A DNA stretch of 64,000 nt, taken from JANQIO01 sp043585095 (GTDB lineage: Bacteria; Pseudomonadota; Gammaproteobacteria; Pseudomonadales; Halieaceae). The stretch is taken from NCBI GenBank assembly GCA_043585095.1, contig CP121321.1:2728001-2792000 (forward strand), read 5' to 3'. The translations under genes were made by a program, and so were the position numbers. Below the pieces are notes generated by a model that did no database searches, had not been told where the DNA came from, and saw only the letters and a program-made list of their open reading frames with translations. Below, piece by piece: positions 15,672 through 24,833 of this stretch; the first letter of the stretch is position 1; each line of letters opens with the position of its first letter.

Positions 15672-18438
15672 CTACATTGACGACACAACGGCCGCAAAGT
15701 CCGGGATGCGCTGCATCCTGACCCACGTCTTCACGACGGTGCCAGCAGCGCTCGCACTTGTCATGGGCACTCGGGGAGACTGTAAGCGCAAGCTCCTCAA
15801 CGTCACTGCTAGCGGCGTCTGCGGGGGCTTCGGCCAGCGGCCGGACTCGTGCCTCGGAGGTGATCAAAACAAAACGCAGTTCGTCCTCAAGGCGCTCCAG
15901 CTGCGCGCCCAGTGCATCCCCGCAATACAGCGTAACCTCGGCGTCCAGACCACCTTTCAGCACGCCCTTACCACGCTGATTCTCCAGCTCGCGATTCACC
16001 GCGTCGCGCACTTCAATCAAGGTCTGCCAGTAGCTATCGTCGAAGACAGCGGCATTCGCCAGGCTGAAATCGTCGAACCACTCGGCCAAAAACACCGAGC
16101 CTGTGTGGTCTCCAGGCAGATTCTCCCAGATCTCTTCGGCCGTGAATGACAAGATCGGCGCCACCCAGCGCACCAGGGCTTCGGCGACCTGATGCAGGGC
16201 GGTTTGCGCGGATCGCCGCGCCAAACTCTCAGCCTGCGTGGTGTATTGCCGGTCCTTGATGATATCCAGGTAGAAACCACCCAGGTCGGTCACGCAGAAG
16301 TTATGCAGCTTCTGGTAAATCAAATGAAACTGAAAGTTCTCGTAGTCCGCAATGATCTCTTTTTGCAGCTCTGCTGTTCTGCGGATGATCCACGCATCCA
16401 GCGGCAGCAGCGCGTCGGCATCCAGTGAGTGCTCTGCGGGTTCAAAACCATTCAGATTGGCCAACAGAAAGCGCGCCGTGTTGCGAATCCGGCGGTAGGA
16501 ATCGGAGGTACGTTTGATGATCTCATCAGACCAGGCCAGCTCGCCGCGGTAATCCGTCGACGCCACCCAGAGCCTGACAATATCTGCGCCCAGCTCGTTG
16601 AGCGCCTTGCGTGCGCTGACAACATTGCCCAGTGATTTCGACATCTTGCGGCCATCGCCGTCGACTGTGAAGCCGTGGGTAAGCAACGCCCGATAAGGCG
16701 CTTCGCCGGTAGAGGCGATGCCGGTAAGCAGCGAGGACTGGAACCAGCCACGGTGCTGGTCAGATCCTTCCAGATACAGGTCCGCGGGGTAGCTAAGGCC
16801 GTCGCGTCGGCGCAGTACGCAGGCATGGGTTACGCCAGAGTCGAACCACACATCAAGGGTGTCTGTGCTTTTGCTGTACTGGTCCGCCTCGTCACCCAAC
16901 AAGTCGCCAGGCTCCATATCAAACCAGGCATCGATACCGCCCTGCTCTACGCGTTCCGCCACCTGCTCTATCAGAGCCGACGTGTTCGGGTGTAATTCTC
17001 CCGTTTCCCGGTGCACGAACAAGGGAATCGGTGATCCCCAGGTTCGCTGACGTGAGATACACCAATCAGGACGATCCTGAAGCATGGCGGTAAGGCGAGA
17101 GCGCCCCCAATCTGGAGCGAACGAAACCTTATCGACGGCCTCTAGCGCATGCTCAAGCAGATGGTTTTGCTGCATGGAGATAAACCACTGCGGTGTTGCG
17201 CGAAAGATGACCGGGGTCTTGTGTCGCCAGCAATGCGGGTAAGAATGATGGTAGGCCTCGTGGCATAGCAGTGCACCGCGCTCGCGCAAGGTTTCAATGA
17301 TCGCTGCATTGGCTTTCTTAATATGCTGGCCGCCGAAGAGTTCCGTGTCGGGAAGGTAGACCCCGGTATCTCCCACCGGATTCAGCACCTCCAGCCCATA
17401 TTTTTTGCCCACCACGAAATCGTCCAACCCGTGGCCCGGCGCGGTATGCACCGCGCCCGTGCCGGCGTCAGTCGTAACGTGCTCACCGAGCACCACCGGT
17501 AGCTGCCGCTGGTAAAAAGGATGCTGTAAGAGCTGGCCTTCCAACGCCGCCCCTTTTACCGTCGCGGCAACCTGGACGTCTGACCAGCCGATGCGGTTGC
17601 AAACGGTTTCAACCAGAGACTCTGCAATCACCAGAGCGCCCTGATCAGATGTGACCAGCGCGTAGTCCAGATCGGGATGCAGGCTGACGGCAAGACTCGC
17701 CGGCAGGGTCCAGGGCGTCGTGGTCCAGATAGGCAGGCCAATGGTCAGCCCCTCGGTGCCAAACAAACCGTTCATTGCATCCTGATCGATCGCCAGATAG
17801 TTAACGTCAATAGCGTCAGAGGTTTTGTCCTGATATTCGACCTCCGCCTCAGCGAGGGCAGACGAGCAGTCCAGGCACCAGTGCACAGGTTTTGCGCCCT
17901 TGTGCAGGTGACCATTGGCAATGATCTCCGACAGCGTTCGCAATACGTCTGCCTCAAATCGGTAATCCATAGTCAGGTAAGGCTGCTGCCACGCGCCCAG
18001 AACACCCATTCGCATGAAGTCCTCGCGCTGGTTATCTACCTGTGACGCGGCATAGTTGCGGCAGCGATCACGGAATTCCCGCGGCGTGACCTTAACCCCC
18101 GGTTTGCCCACCTTTTTCTCGACGTTTAGCTCAATGGGCAAGCCGTGGCAGTCCCAACCAGGCACGTACGGCGCATCGAAGCCCATCAGGCCTCGAGACT
18201 TCACCACGATGTCTTTGAGAATTTTGTTGGCTGCATGGCCCACGTGCAGCTCGCCATTAGCATAGGGAGGCCCGTCGTGCAGCACATAGGTCGGGCGGCC
18301 GGCTCGCGCCTTGCGTAGCTGCCCGTATATATCCTGCTCCTGCCACTGCTTCAAACGCTGGGGTTCCCGCTGTGCCAGGCTGGCCTTCATGGGGAAATCC
18401 GTCTGCGGAAGGTTGAGTGTGCTCTTGTAGTCGCTCAT
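15640..18438 (-). CDS. ileS: Isoleucyl-tRNA synthetase
   Basis: Class I aminoacyl-tRNA synthetase charging tRNA-Ile, with a CP1 editing domain. The 932-residue length is that of the E. coli type. Visible are the HIGH motif as HVGH (residues 65-68), the editing-domain stretch TTPWTLPASLA and HTAPGHGLDDF, the KMSKS loop (DGRKMSKSLGN), and the C-terminal zinc-binding cysteines CERC...CGRC. It overlaps ribF by 4 nt upstream and lspA by 32 nt downstream. Confidence 0.98.
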   Translation of the reverse strand: MSDYKSTLNLPQTDFPMKASLAQREPQRLKQWQEQDIYGQLRKARAGRPTYVLHDGPPYANGELHVGHAANKILKDIVVKSRGLMGFDAPYVPGWDCHGLPIELNVEKKVGKPGVKVTPREFRDRCRNYAASQVDNQREDFMRMGVLGAWQQPYLTMDYRFEADVLRTLSEIIANGHLHKGAKPVHWCLDCSSALAEAEVEYQDKTSDAIDVNYLAIDQDAMNGLFGTEGLTIGLPIWTTTPWTLPASLAVSLHPDLDYALVTSDQGALVIAESLVETVCNRIGWSDVQVAATVKGAALEGQLLQHPFYQRQLPVVLGEHVTTDAGTGAVHTAPGHGLDDFVVGKKYGLEVLNPVGDTGVYLPDTELFGGQHIKKANAAIIETLRERGALLCHEAYHHSYPHCWRHKTPVIFRATPQWFISMQQNHLLEHALEAVDKVSFAPDWGRSRLTAMLQDRPDWCISRQRTWGSPIPLFVHRETGELHPNTSALIEQVAERVEQGGIDAWFDMEPGDLLGDEADQYSKSTDTLDVWFDSGVTHACVLRRRDGLSYPADLYLEGSDQHRGWFQSSLLTGIASTGEAPYRALLTHGFTVDGDGRKMSKSLGNVVSARKALNELGADIVRLWVASTDYRGELAWSDEIIKRTSDSYRRIRNTARFLLANLNGFEPAEHSLDADALLPLDAWIIRRTAELQKEIIADYENFQFHLIYQKLHNFCVTDLGGFYLDIIKDRQYTTQAESLARRSAQTALHQVAEALVRWVAPILSFTAEEIWENLPGDHTGSVFLAEWFDDFSLANAAVFDDSYWQTLIEVRDAVNRELENQRGKGVLKGGLDAEVTLYCGDALGAQLERLEDELRFVLITSEARVRPLAEAPADAASSDVEELALTVSPSAHDKCERCWHRREDVGQDAAHPGLCGRCVVNVDGAGEHRRFA

Positions 18439-19385
18439 AGTTTGAAAAACTCACGCCCGTGGGCGATATCCTTATGAATCTGAGTCGACAGTGATTCGAT
18501 ACTGTCGAATTTCTGTTCGTCGCGAATCTTCTCCGCAAACCGGACTTCAAGCCTGCGGCCATATAACTCGCCGGCATAGTCCAGCAAGTGAACCTCAAGG
18601 CTGGCCCGAAATTGATCGCCGATGGTAGGACGCACCCCGACGTTGGCGACGCCCGGACGCCATTTAGTCTCGCCATCGACTTCACGTTCACCCTCTATGG
18701 CCACTTCCACAACGTAGACACCTGATAGCGGTGACTTGATCCGATGCAGCTGCAGATTCGCCGTGGGTGCGTCCAGCAATCGACCGCGCTGGTCCCCGTA
18801 TACCACCTTGCCTGACATGCTATATGGGCGGCCTAACAGGCGCTCCGCCAGCGCGAAATCGGCATCGGCCAAGGCCTTGCGAATGCGAGTGCTGCTGACC
18901 CGCGTGCCCTGCATTTCCAGGGTCGCGGTGGAAGCACACTCAAAGCCGTGGCGAGCGCCCTCCTTCTGCATGAGTGCGAAATCTCCCTCGCGATCGTGCC
19001 CAAAGCGGAGGTCGTCGCCCAGCACCACATAGCGCGCGCCCAGGCCGTCGACGAAAATGCGCTGTATAAAATCGACCGCCGACATCGTGCGCAGGGTTTC
19101 GTCAAAGCGAATTCGCAGTACCCGATCAACGCCCAGTTCTGAAAGAGCGTCACACTTTTCGCGAAAACTCATCAAGCGCGCAGGCGCGCCTTGTGGCGCC
19201 AGGTATTCACGGGGTAGCGGCTCAAACAGGATTACCGTGGCCGGCAGATTGCGCCCACGCGCCTCCTGCAGCAGGTGCTGTATTACGGCACGGTGCCCGT
19301 GATGAACGCCATCGAAAGCGCCGATAGTTGCGACACACCCGCGGTGCTTATCCCGCAGGTTGTGCAGACCGCGTATTAGCTCCAT
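18435..19385 (-). CDS. ribF: Bifunctional riboflavin kinase/FAD synthetase
   Basis: Converts riboflavin to FMN and FMN to FAD. The 316-residue protein has the N-terminal nucleotidyltransferase domain (IGAFDGVHHGHRAVI; LGDDLRFGHDREG; VSSTRIRKAL) and the C-terminal flavokinase domain (SMSGKVVYGDQRGRLLDAPTANL, GVYVVEV, EVHLLDYAGELYG). A 4-nt ATGA overlap joins it to ileS, and murJ ends 46 bp upstream. Confidence 0.97.
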   Translation of the reverse strand: MELIRGLHNLRDKHRGCVATIGAFDGVHHGHRAVIQHLLQEARGRNLPATVILFEPLPREYLAPQGAPARLMSFREKCDALSELGVDRVLRIRFDETLRTMSAVDFIQRIFVDGLGARYVVLGDDLRFGHDREGDFALMQKEGARHGFECASTATLEMQGTRVSSTRIRKALADADFALAERLLGRPYSMSGKVVYGDQRGRLLDAPTANLQLHRIKSPLSGVYVVEVAIEGEREVDGETKWRPGVANVGVRPTIGDQFRASLEVHLLDYAGELYGRRLEVRFAEKIRDEQKFDSIESLSTQIHKDIAHGREFFKL

Positions 19386-19431
19386 GAGTATAGGGATCGG
19401 TGCCAGGTCAAGGCGCGACAGTATAGCTAAT

Positions 19432-21021
19432 TCAGGCCGGCATTTGGCCAGAAAAATCCTTCGGCCGCGTGCCCATCAGGAACTGCGCGAGCAGATAGCT
19501 GGCGAAACCTGCCGCCACCAACTCAGCCAGCGTCAGGCTGCGCGACCACCAGTCTTTAGGCTGCCAGCTGGCCAGGTCGGGACATAGCCACCAGATGACC
19601 AGCACCATGAATGCGGTGGACACAGCCAAGCGCTTCATAAATAGCCGCCAGCCCGGCTGAAACTCTAGCACGCTGCCTTTACGCAGCCCCCTGAATAACA
19701 GTCCGGCGTTGAGCCACGCTGCCAAACTGGTCGCAAGGGCTAAACCCACATGCCCGATATTAAAGTAGAGGTAGAGAGGCGTGACCAGGGCAAGATTGAG
19801 AAACATATTGGCGACCATGGCGGTAATGCCAATGCGCACCGGGGTAACCATGTCCTGTCGGGCATAGAAGCCAGGCGCCAGCACTTTAACCAACATAAAT
19901 GCCAGCAGGCCAAGGCAGTAGGCTCGCAGGCTGTAGGCAGACATCGTTACGTCACTGGGCTCCAGGGCGCCGTATTGAAACAGTGTCACCAGGATAGGTT
20001 CAGCCAGAATCGCCAAAGCGATGCTGGCCGGCACACCAATCAGCAACACCGCGCGCAGGGCCCAGTCCAAAGTCTGGGAAAAACGCTGCGGGTGGGCCTC
20101 TGCTTGCAGTTTGGACAAGCGAGGCAAAATAACGGTCGCAATCGCAATACCGAACACACCCAACGGCAGTTCGGTTAAACGATCGGAATAGTACAGGTAG
20201 GACACGCTGCCAGTAGGCAAAAAAGACGCCAGCACAGTATCCAGCAATAGATTAATCTGGCTTACGGATACGCCAAATAAAGCCGGCACCATAAGGCCAA
20301 CAATCTTGCGTACGCCCTCGTCTCTGGCATCCCATTTCGGTCTGGGCATTAAATCCAGGCGATATAAAAACGGCAGCTGAAACAGCAGTTGTATCACGCC
20401 GGCAAATAGCACGCCCCAGGCCAGGGCAAACACCGGCCGGTCAAAAAGCGGACCCACTAACAGCGCTGCGCTAATCAACGAGACATTGAGCCACACTGGC
20501 GTGAATGCCGGCACCGCAAAACGCCCGTAGCTATTCAGCACGGCACCGCAGAAGCCGGTCATAGAGATCAGGAACAGGTAGGGGAAGGTGATGCGAATCA
20601 TGTCTACGGTGAGCGCATATTTTTCCGGGTCCGCAACGAATCCCGGTGCAAACACTGCCGTGACCACTGGCGCCCCCACTACCATCAAGGTAGTCAGGGA
20701 AAGCAGCACGCCGCCCAGCACGCCGGCAACGCGATCCAGCAGCGCGCGCACCAGGGCATGGGAGCCCTGCTCGCGATACTCAGCCAGCACGGGCACGAAA
20801 GCCTGCGAGAATGCGCCTTCAGCGAACAAACGGCGCAGAAAGTTGGGAACCTTGAAGGCCACGAAAAACGCATCCGCGTTTGCGGTCGCGCCGACAAAGG
20901 CGGCGATGACGACATCGCGCAACAAACCCAAAACGCGGGACAACATGGTCATGCTTCCCACCACCGCACTGGAACGCAGCAGTCCGCTGTCCTGTGGCGT
21001 TTCGACACCTGTGCCCGTCAT
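19432..21021 (-). CDS. murJ: Lipid II flippase MurJ
   Basis: MOP-superfamily membrane protein that flips lipid II for peptidoglycan synthesis. The 529 residues carry about 14 hydrophobic segments and the family signatures SMTMLSRVLGLLRDVVIAAFVG, FRRLFAEGAFSQAFVPVL and LPRLSKLQAE, here quoted in part. It overlaps thpR by 4 nt at its start. In gammaproteobacteria murJ regularly precedes ribF-ileS, as here. Confidence 0.97.
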   Translation of the reverse strand: MTGTGVETPQDSGLLRSSAVVGSMTMLSRVLGLLRDVVIAAFVGATANADAFFVAFKVPNFLRRLFAEGAFSQAFVPVLAEYREQGSHALVRALLDRVAGVLGGVLLSLTTLMVVGAPVVTAVFAPGFVADPEKYALTVDMIRITFPYLFLISMTGFCGAVLNSYGRFAVPAFTPVWLNVSLISAALLVGPLFDRPVFALAWGVLFAGVIQLLFQLPFLYRLDLMPRPKWDARDEGVRKIVGLMVPALFGVSVSQINLLLDTVLASFLPTGSVSYLYYSDRLTELPLGVFGIAIATVILPRLSKLQAEAHPQRFSQTLDWALRAVLLIGVPASIALAILAEPILVTLFQYGALEPSDVTMSAYSLRAYCLGLLAFMLVKVLAPGFYARQDMVTPVRIGITAMVANMFLNLALVTPLYLYFNIGHVGLALATSLAAWLNAGLLFRGLRKGSVLEFQPGWRLFMKRLAVSTAFMVLVIWWLCPDLASWQPKDWWSRSLTLAELVAAGFASYLLAQFLMGTRPKDFSGQMPA

Positions 21022-21596
21022 CGCGGCCGCTCTAACGAAGGTGTTAACTCAAAAGACTGCAACAGCCTGTAGGGTCGCTCCCCACGCCAGCTTTGGTACA
21101 AACCAACGGACTCGAGCTTTAGCGGCATGGCGGCAATAGGGAGCAGCGCAGGCACGGCCACGGTCTCGCGACCACTGCGGCCCCGACTACTCAATCTGGC
21201 TAGCGTCAAATGCGGCCGATAATCGCCCTGCTCGATACTGAAATGCGCGCGGCGCAGTTCCGTCACCAATGCAGCTCGAAGCGCCAGCAGGGGTTGTGGT
21301 GCCTGCATTAACAGCGCCAGGAGTTTTGGCTTCAGCGCCGAGGGGAACCAACTCAACTCGGTGAGGCTCGCCGACACGGCTTCGCGTTGGTCAACCACGC
21401 CTTGCACACAGTCTGACAGGCGACCTAAAGAGGCCTCCGGCACCTCGCCCAAAAAAGCCAGGGTTATATGCCAATTTTCTGGCGCGACAAAGCGCAGATC
21501 TAACGATTCAGGGAAACGCAGCCGATCACACAGCGCATAAATCGAGCGCTCGGCGGGCTCGGGCGCGAATCCCAGAAACAACCTCATGCCAGCCAA
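21018..21596 (-). CDS. thpR: RNA 2',3'-cyclic phosphodiesterase (2H family)
   Basis: 2H phosphoesterase that opens 2',3'-cyclic phosphate RNA ends. Two HxTL motifs are present, HITLAF near residue 43 and HLTLARL near residue 127, spaced as in ThpR/LigT. The N-terminus MRLFLGFAPEP matches the family opening 'RLFFAi..p'. It overlaps the Nudix gene upstream by 13 nt and murJ downstream by 4 nt, so it is probably co-transcribed with both. Confidence 0.92.
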   Translation of the reverse strand: MAGMRLFLGFAPEPAERSIYALCDRLRFPESLDLRFVAPENWHITLAFLGEVPEASLGRLSDCVQGVVDQREAVSASLTELSWFPSALKPKLLALLMQAPQPLLALRAALVTELRRAHFSIEQGDYRPHLTLARLSSRGRSGRETVAVPALLPIAAMPLKLESVGLYQSWRGERPYRLLQSFELTPSLERPR

Positions 21597-22192
21597 CGCT
21601 CACGAAGAGCGTCTCCGTGAATACGCAGCCACTGCAGCGCTATCAAGGTATGACCGTTGTTTATGCGGTTCGCATCCAGGATGTGCATGACCTCACTGCG
21701 AGGCAGCCGATGCACCAGTATGTCTTCGCCCTCATCGGCACAGCCATGCACGCCCTGCGCCTGGCGCGCGTCAACCCGCCCAATGAATAAACGAACCTGC
21801 TCAGAGCAGGCACCGGCGCTGGGATAAAAGCGCGCAATGGGTTCCAGAGCCATCAGCTCAAGACCCGACTCCTCAGCCGTCTCGCGCTCGGCAACAAAGG
21901 TGTCCGTTTCGCCCGATTCAACGACGCCGGCGACAAGCTCCAGCATCCAGGGAGTTTCCTCATCGCCCAAAGCACCGACGCGAAACTGTTCGATGAGCAC
22001 GAGTTCGTCCAGGTCGACGTCCCACAGCAGCACGCCCACAGCGTCACCGCGTTCAAACAGTTCTCTGGTAATGGCCGGCGCCCAGTCACCCTTGAAGCTA
22101 CGATGCTCCAGGGTGAGGCGGCGAATACGGTAGTAACCGTTGAAGGCCTCCACGTCCTCAAGGACTCGCACGTCTTTGCCTGAAAACCGCAC
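21584..22192 (-). CDS. nudF: Nudix hydrolase, ADP-ribose pyrophosphatase-like
   Basis: Nudix hydrolase of 202 residues resembling ADP-ribose diphosphatase NudF. The Nudix box is GVVESGETDTFVAERETAEE followed by SGL, with the catalytic RE..EE glutamates intact. Family hallmarks around it are VLIEQFRVGAL and the FYPSAGACSEQVRLFIG stretch (the 'sPG.s.E....y.a' motif of NudF). It starts 6 bp after pyrB and overlaps thpR by 13 nt. Substrate is inferred from family features only. Confidence 0.87.
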   Translation of the reverse strand: MRFSGKDVRVLEDVEAFNGYYRIRRLTLEHRSFKGDWAPAITRELFERGDAVGVLLWDVDLDELVLIEQFRVGALGDEETPWMLELVAGVVESGETDTFVAERETAEESGLELMALEPIARFYPSAGACSEQVRLFIGRVDARQAQGVHGCADEGEDILVHRLPRSEVMHILDANRINNGHTLIALQWLRIHGDALRERWLA

Positions 22193-22198
22193 GGCAAT

Positions 22199-23281
22199 CT
22201 ACTCGCTGACGCTGCTGTCTTGAAAGCGGCTACCGGTATACCAGTTAACGGGCCTGGCGCTCTCGTCCACCTTATCCGCCACATCCAGTACCAGCGCAAA
22301 AAGCGCCATCCGCACCACCACACCGTTATCGGTTTGCCGGAATATGGCGAGGTTGGGATTGTCGTTCAGGTCGTCATCCAGCTCCCGTGCGCCCGGCCGA
22401 GAATCACGTGGCAACGGATGCATGATCACGGTATTGGGCTCGCAGTGCTCGGTGTAGACGTTTTGATTCAGTCGGAAGCGACCGCGGTAAAGATCAGCCT
22501 CTTCCGGGCTGCCAAACCGTTCTTCCTGAATGCGCGTGGAGTAGGCAATGTTGACATTTGAGAGGTTGCCCTCGAGGTTCTCCGTCTCGGTCACCGAGTG
22601 CCCCGCTGAGCGCATGGCGTCGACGATCTCGCCTGGCATGCGTAATTCCGTTGGAGAGATTAGGCAGACCTCAATGTTTTTGAACAAACACAGCAACTTA
22701 CACAGGGAGTGCACGGTGCGTCCGAAGCGAAGATCACCGATAAGGGCTATGCGCAGACCATCTACACCGCCACCCACGCCACTACCTGCGCCACTACCCG
22801 CGCCACTACCCACACCACTGGCCCGGGCCTGCATTTCACTTTTGATCGTGTATAGATCAAGCAGCGCTTGCGTGGGGTGCTCATTGGGCCCGTCACCCCC
22901 GTTCAGCACCGGAACCCGGCTCGCGCTGGCGAATTCAGCGACAGATCCCGGGCTGGGATGCCGCATCGCGATCACGTCGCTGTAGCCGCTGATCACGCGC
23001 GCGGTGTCATATAACGATTCGCCCTTGGCGATAGCAGAGTCTTCGAATCCTGTCGTCTCTCGAACTTCACCCCCAAGCAGGTTGAACGCACAGCCGAAGC
23101 TCACGCGCGTGCGGGTACTGGGTTCAAAGAACATATTGCCCAGGATGGCGCCTTCCAGGACTCGCGTGATCTGCTGGCGGCGCGCATAGGGGACCATGCG
23201 ATCGGCCACACTGAAAATTCGGTCAATGTCGCCGCGCTCGAACTGGTTTACTGAGAGTATGTGTTGACCGGCGAAATGCAT
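22199..23281 (-). CDS. pyrB: Aspartate carbamoyltransferase catalytic chain
   Basis: Committed step of pyrimidine synthesis: carbamoyl phosphate plus aspartate to carbamoyl aspartate. Carbamoyl-phosphate site STRTR is at residues 55-59 in FFEPSTRTRVSF, with HPTQALLDL near 138 and the aspartate-binding MHPLPRDSRP further on. At 360 residues it is about 50 longer than E. coli PyrB. Part of the excess is a Gly/Ser/Ala/Val repeat (about residues 156-176) between the two domains. It lies in one - strand run with the Nudix and thpR genes; no pyrI is nearby. Confidence 0.95.
   Translation of the reverse strand: MHFAGQHILSVNQFERGDIDRIFSVADRMVPYARRQQITRVLEGAILGNMFFEPSTRTRVSFGCAFNLLGGEVRETTGFEDSAIAKGESLYDTARVISGYSDVIAMRHPSPGSVAEFASASRVPVLNGGDGPNEHPTQALLDLYTIKSEMQARASGVGSGAGSGAGSGVGGGVDGLRIALIGDLRFGRTVHSLCKLLCLFKNIEVCLISPTELRMPGEIVDAMRSAGHSVTETENLEGNLSNVNIAYSTRIQEERFGSPEEADLYRGRFRLNQNVYTEHCEPNTVIMHPLPRDSRPGARELDDDLNDNPNLAIFRQTDNGVVVRMALFALVLDVADKVDESARPVNWYTGSRFQDSSVSE
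22766..22825 (-). repeat. 12-nt tandem repeats inside pyrB
   Basis: About five 12-nt units (best three at 22778-22789, 22790-22801 and 22802-22813) encode GSGA/GSGV tetrapeptides that form a flexible linker between the carbamoyl-phosphate and aspartate domains. The first two units differ by one base. Confidence 0.8.
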
Positions 23282-23379
23282 GCTGCGCCCTGTGCTAATG
23301 ACTTGAACGGCTTATGAAGCTGCCGCGCCATTATAAACGCGCACAGCCCACACGAAATGGGAATAGTTGCCTTGCGAGG

Positions 23380-24810
23380 CTAGCCTGCGAGCAGGCTGTC
23401 TCCGTACTCAAGCAAGTCATTTAGAATACGCTGCTGCTCGGGGCTGGCCGCGCCAGACAGCTTCTCAATGCTTTCGTGAAACTGCTCCAGCGTAAGAGAC
23501 GCACCGGCGGCCGGGTCAGTCAGGTACTGGAAGCGGTGCTCCTCCCACTGGGCGAGTTCTGCTTCAGTCAAACTTTCCGGGTAGTTGCGGGCACGATAGC
23601 GAAACAGCATCTCCGGCAGTCGAGGATCTTCAAACACAAAGCTCTGGGTGCCAAGTGCCTCAACGCTGGCCTCGCGCAGCTGGTCCATTTGACGACGATC
23701 GGCATCACTGAAAAAGCCCCCGCTGTACAACATCCGATCTGGATCGGTGATCGGCGAGTGTTCACGGCCGGCAAACACCTGCTGGCATTTTTGAGCGAGA
23801 TTGGGCACCGAGCGCAGCGCCGTCAGATTATCTCGACAGCGCTGTCCGTCGATGTTTAAACGCTCGGCGGCAGATGCATCCAACAGTTTAGGTGTTGCCA
23901 CCATCGGCGAGCGATTGATATGTAGGGTTTTGATACCAGGCCGCGCCGTGCCGTCGGGAAGTTGCTCAGCAGGGCAAAACAAGCTCTCGGCCAGGGCCGC
24001 TGCATCCAATACCGCAAGTGGCTCCACATCCGCCTGCAAATCAAAGCAGATAATTTCGTTTTTATTGACCGGGTGTCGGGCGATAGGAGCTATCAGCGCA
24101 ATATTATGCCGGTCAGCACCGAACATGCCGGACACGTGCAAAACCGGACGCATGTTGTTGAGATCAAGCTGTGACAGCACGAAGGCCTTGCTGCGCAGCT
24201 GCAAGGCGTAGTCGTATAGCCTGGGCTGCCGCTGCCGCAACAATCTCGCCATGGCTATGGTGGCTTCAACGTCTGACAGGGCATCATGAGCCGCTTCGTG
24301 ACTGATGCCGTTAGCCGCCGTCAGCTTTTCTAATCGAAAGCTGATGCGACCGTGATCATCGCGCGGCCATTCGATGCCCTCAGGGCGCAGCGCCGCCGTC
24401 AGGCGCAGCACATCAATGAGATCCCAGCGGGAATTGCCGTTCTGATACTCGCGGCCATAGGGATCATAAAAATTGCGGTACAGGGTGAAACGTGTCACCT
24501 CGTCATCAAAGCGAATGCTGTTATAGCCGACGCCGCAGGTGCCGGGTTGGGCGAGTTCCGCGTGAATACGCCGAATAAACTCACATTCAGGAACGCCTTC
24601 AGCGAGCGCGCGTTGCGGCGTAATGCCCGTGACCAGGCACGCTTCCGGATGCGGCAGCGCATCGCGAGCGGGTGCGGAAAACACCACCAGCGGTTCACCA
24701 ACGACGTTGAGCTCTGCATCCGTGCGCAGACCGGCAAACTGCACCGGCCTGTCCCGGCTGGGATCAACGCCGAAGGTCTCGTAGTCGTGCCAGTAAAAGC
24801 TCTCGCTCAC
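23380..24810 (-). CDS. sbcB: Exodeoxyribonuclease I
   Basis: 3'-5' single-strand DNA exonuclease used in recombination and mismatch repair. The DEDDh fold starts at once with YWHDYETFGVDP (Asp and Glu), then NSIRFDDEVTRFTLYRNFYD is seen in part and HDALSDVEATIAMA provides the later His and Asp. The rest carries the SH3-like and helical ExoI domains (MFGADRHNIALIAPIARHP). The 476-residue length is the family's. It is flanked by fumarase (23 bp upstream) and pyrB (98 bp downstream). Confidence 0.95.
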   Translation of the reverse strand: MSESFYWHDYETFGVDPSRDRPVQFAGLRTDAELNVVGEPLVVFSAPARDALPHPEACLVTGITPQRALAEGVPECEFIRRIHAELAQPGTCGVGYNSIRFDDEVTRFTLYRNFYDPYGREYQNGNSRWDLIDVLRLTAALRPEGIEWPRDDHGRISFRLEKLTAANGISHEAAHDALSDVEATIAMARLLRQRQPRLYDYALQLRSKAFVLSQLDLNNMRPVLHVSGMFGADRHNIALIAPIARHPVNKNEIICFDLQADVEPLAVLDAAALAESLFCPAEQLPDGTARPGIKTLHINRSPMVATPKLLDASAAERLNIDGQRCRDNLTALRSVPNLAQKCQQVFAGREHSPITDPDRMLYSGGFFSDADRRQMDQLREASVEALGTQSFVFEDPRLPEMLFRYRARNYPESLTEAELAQWEEHRFQYLTDPAAGASLTLEQFHESIEKLSGAASPEQQRILNDLLEYGDSLLAG

Positions 24811-24833
24811 CGTCTATTCCCAACCGGCGCCGC

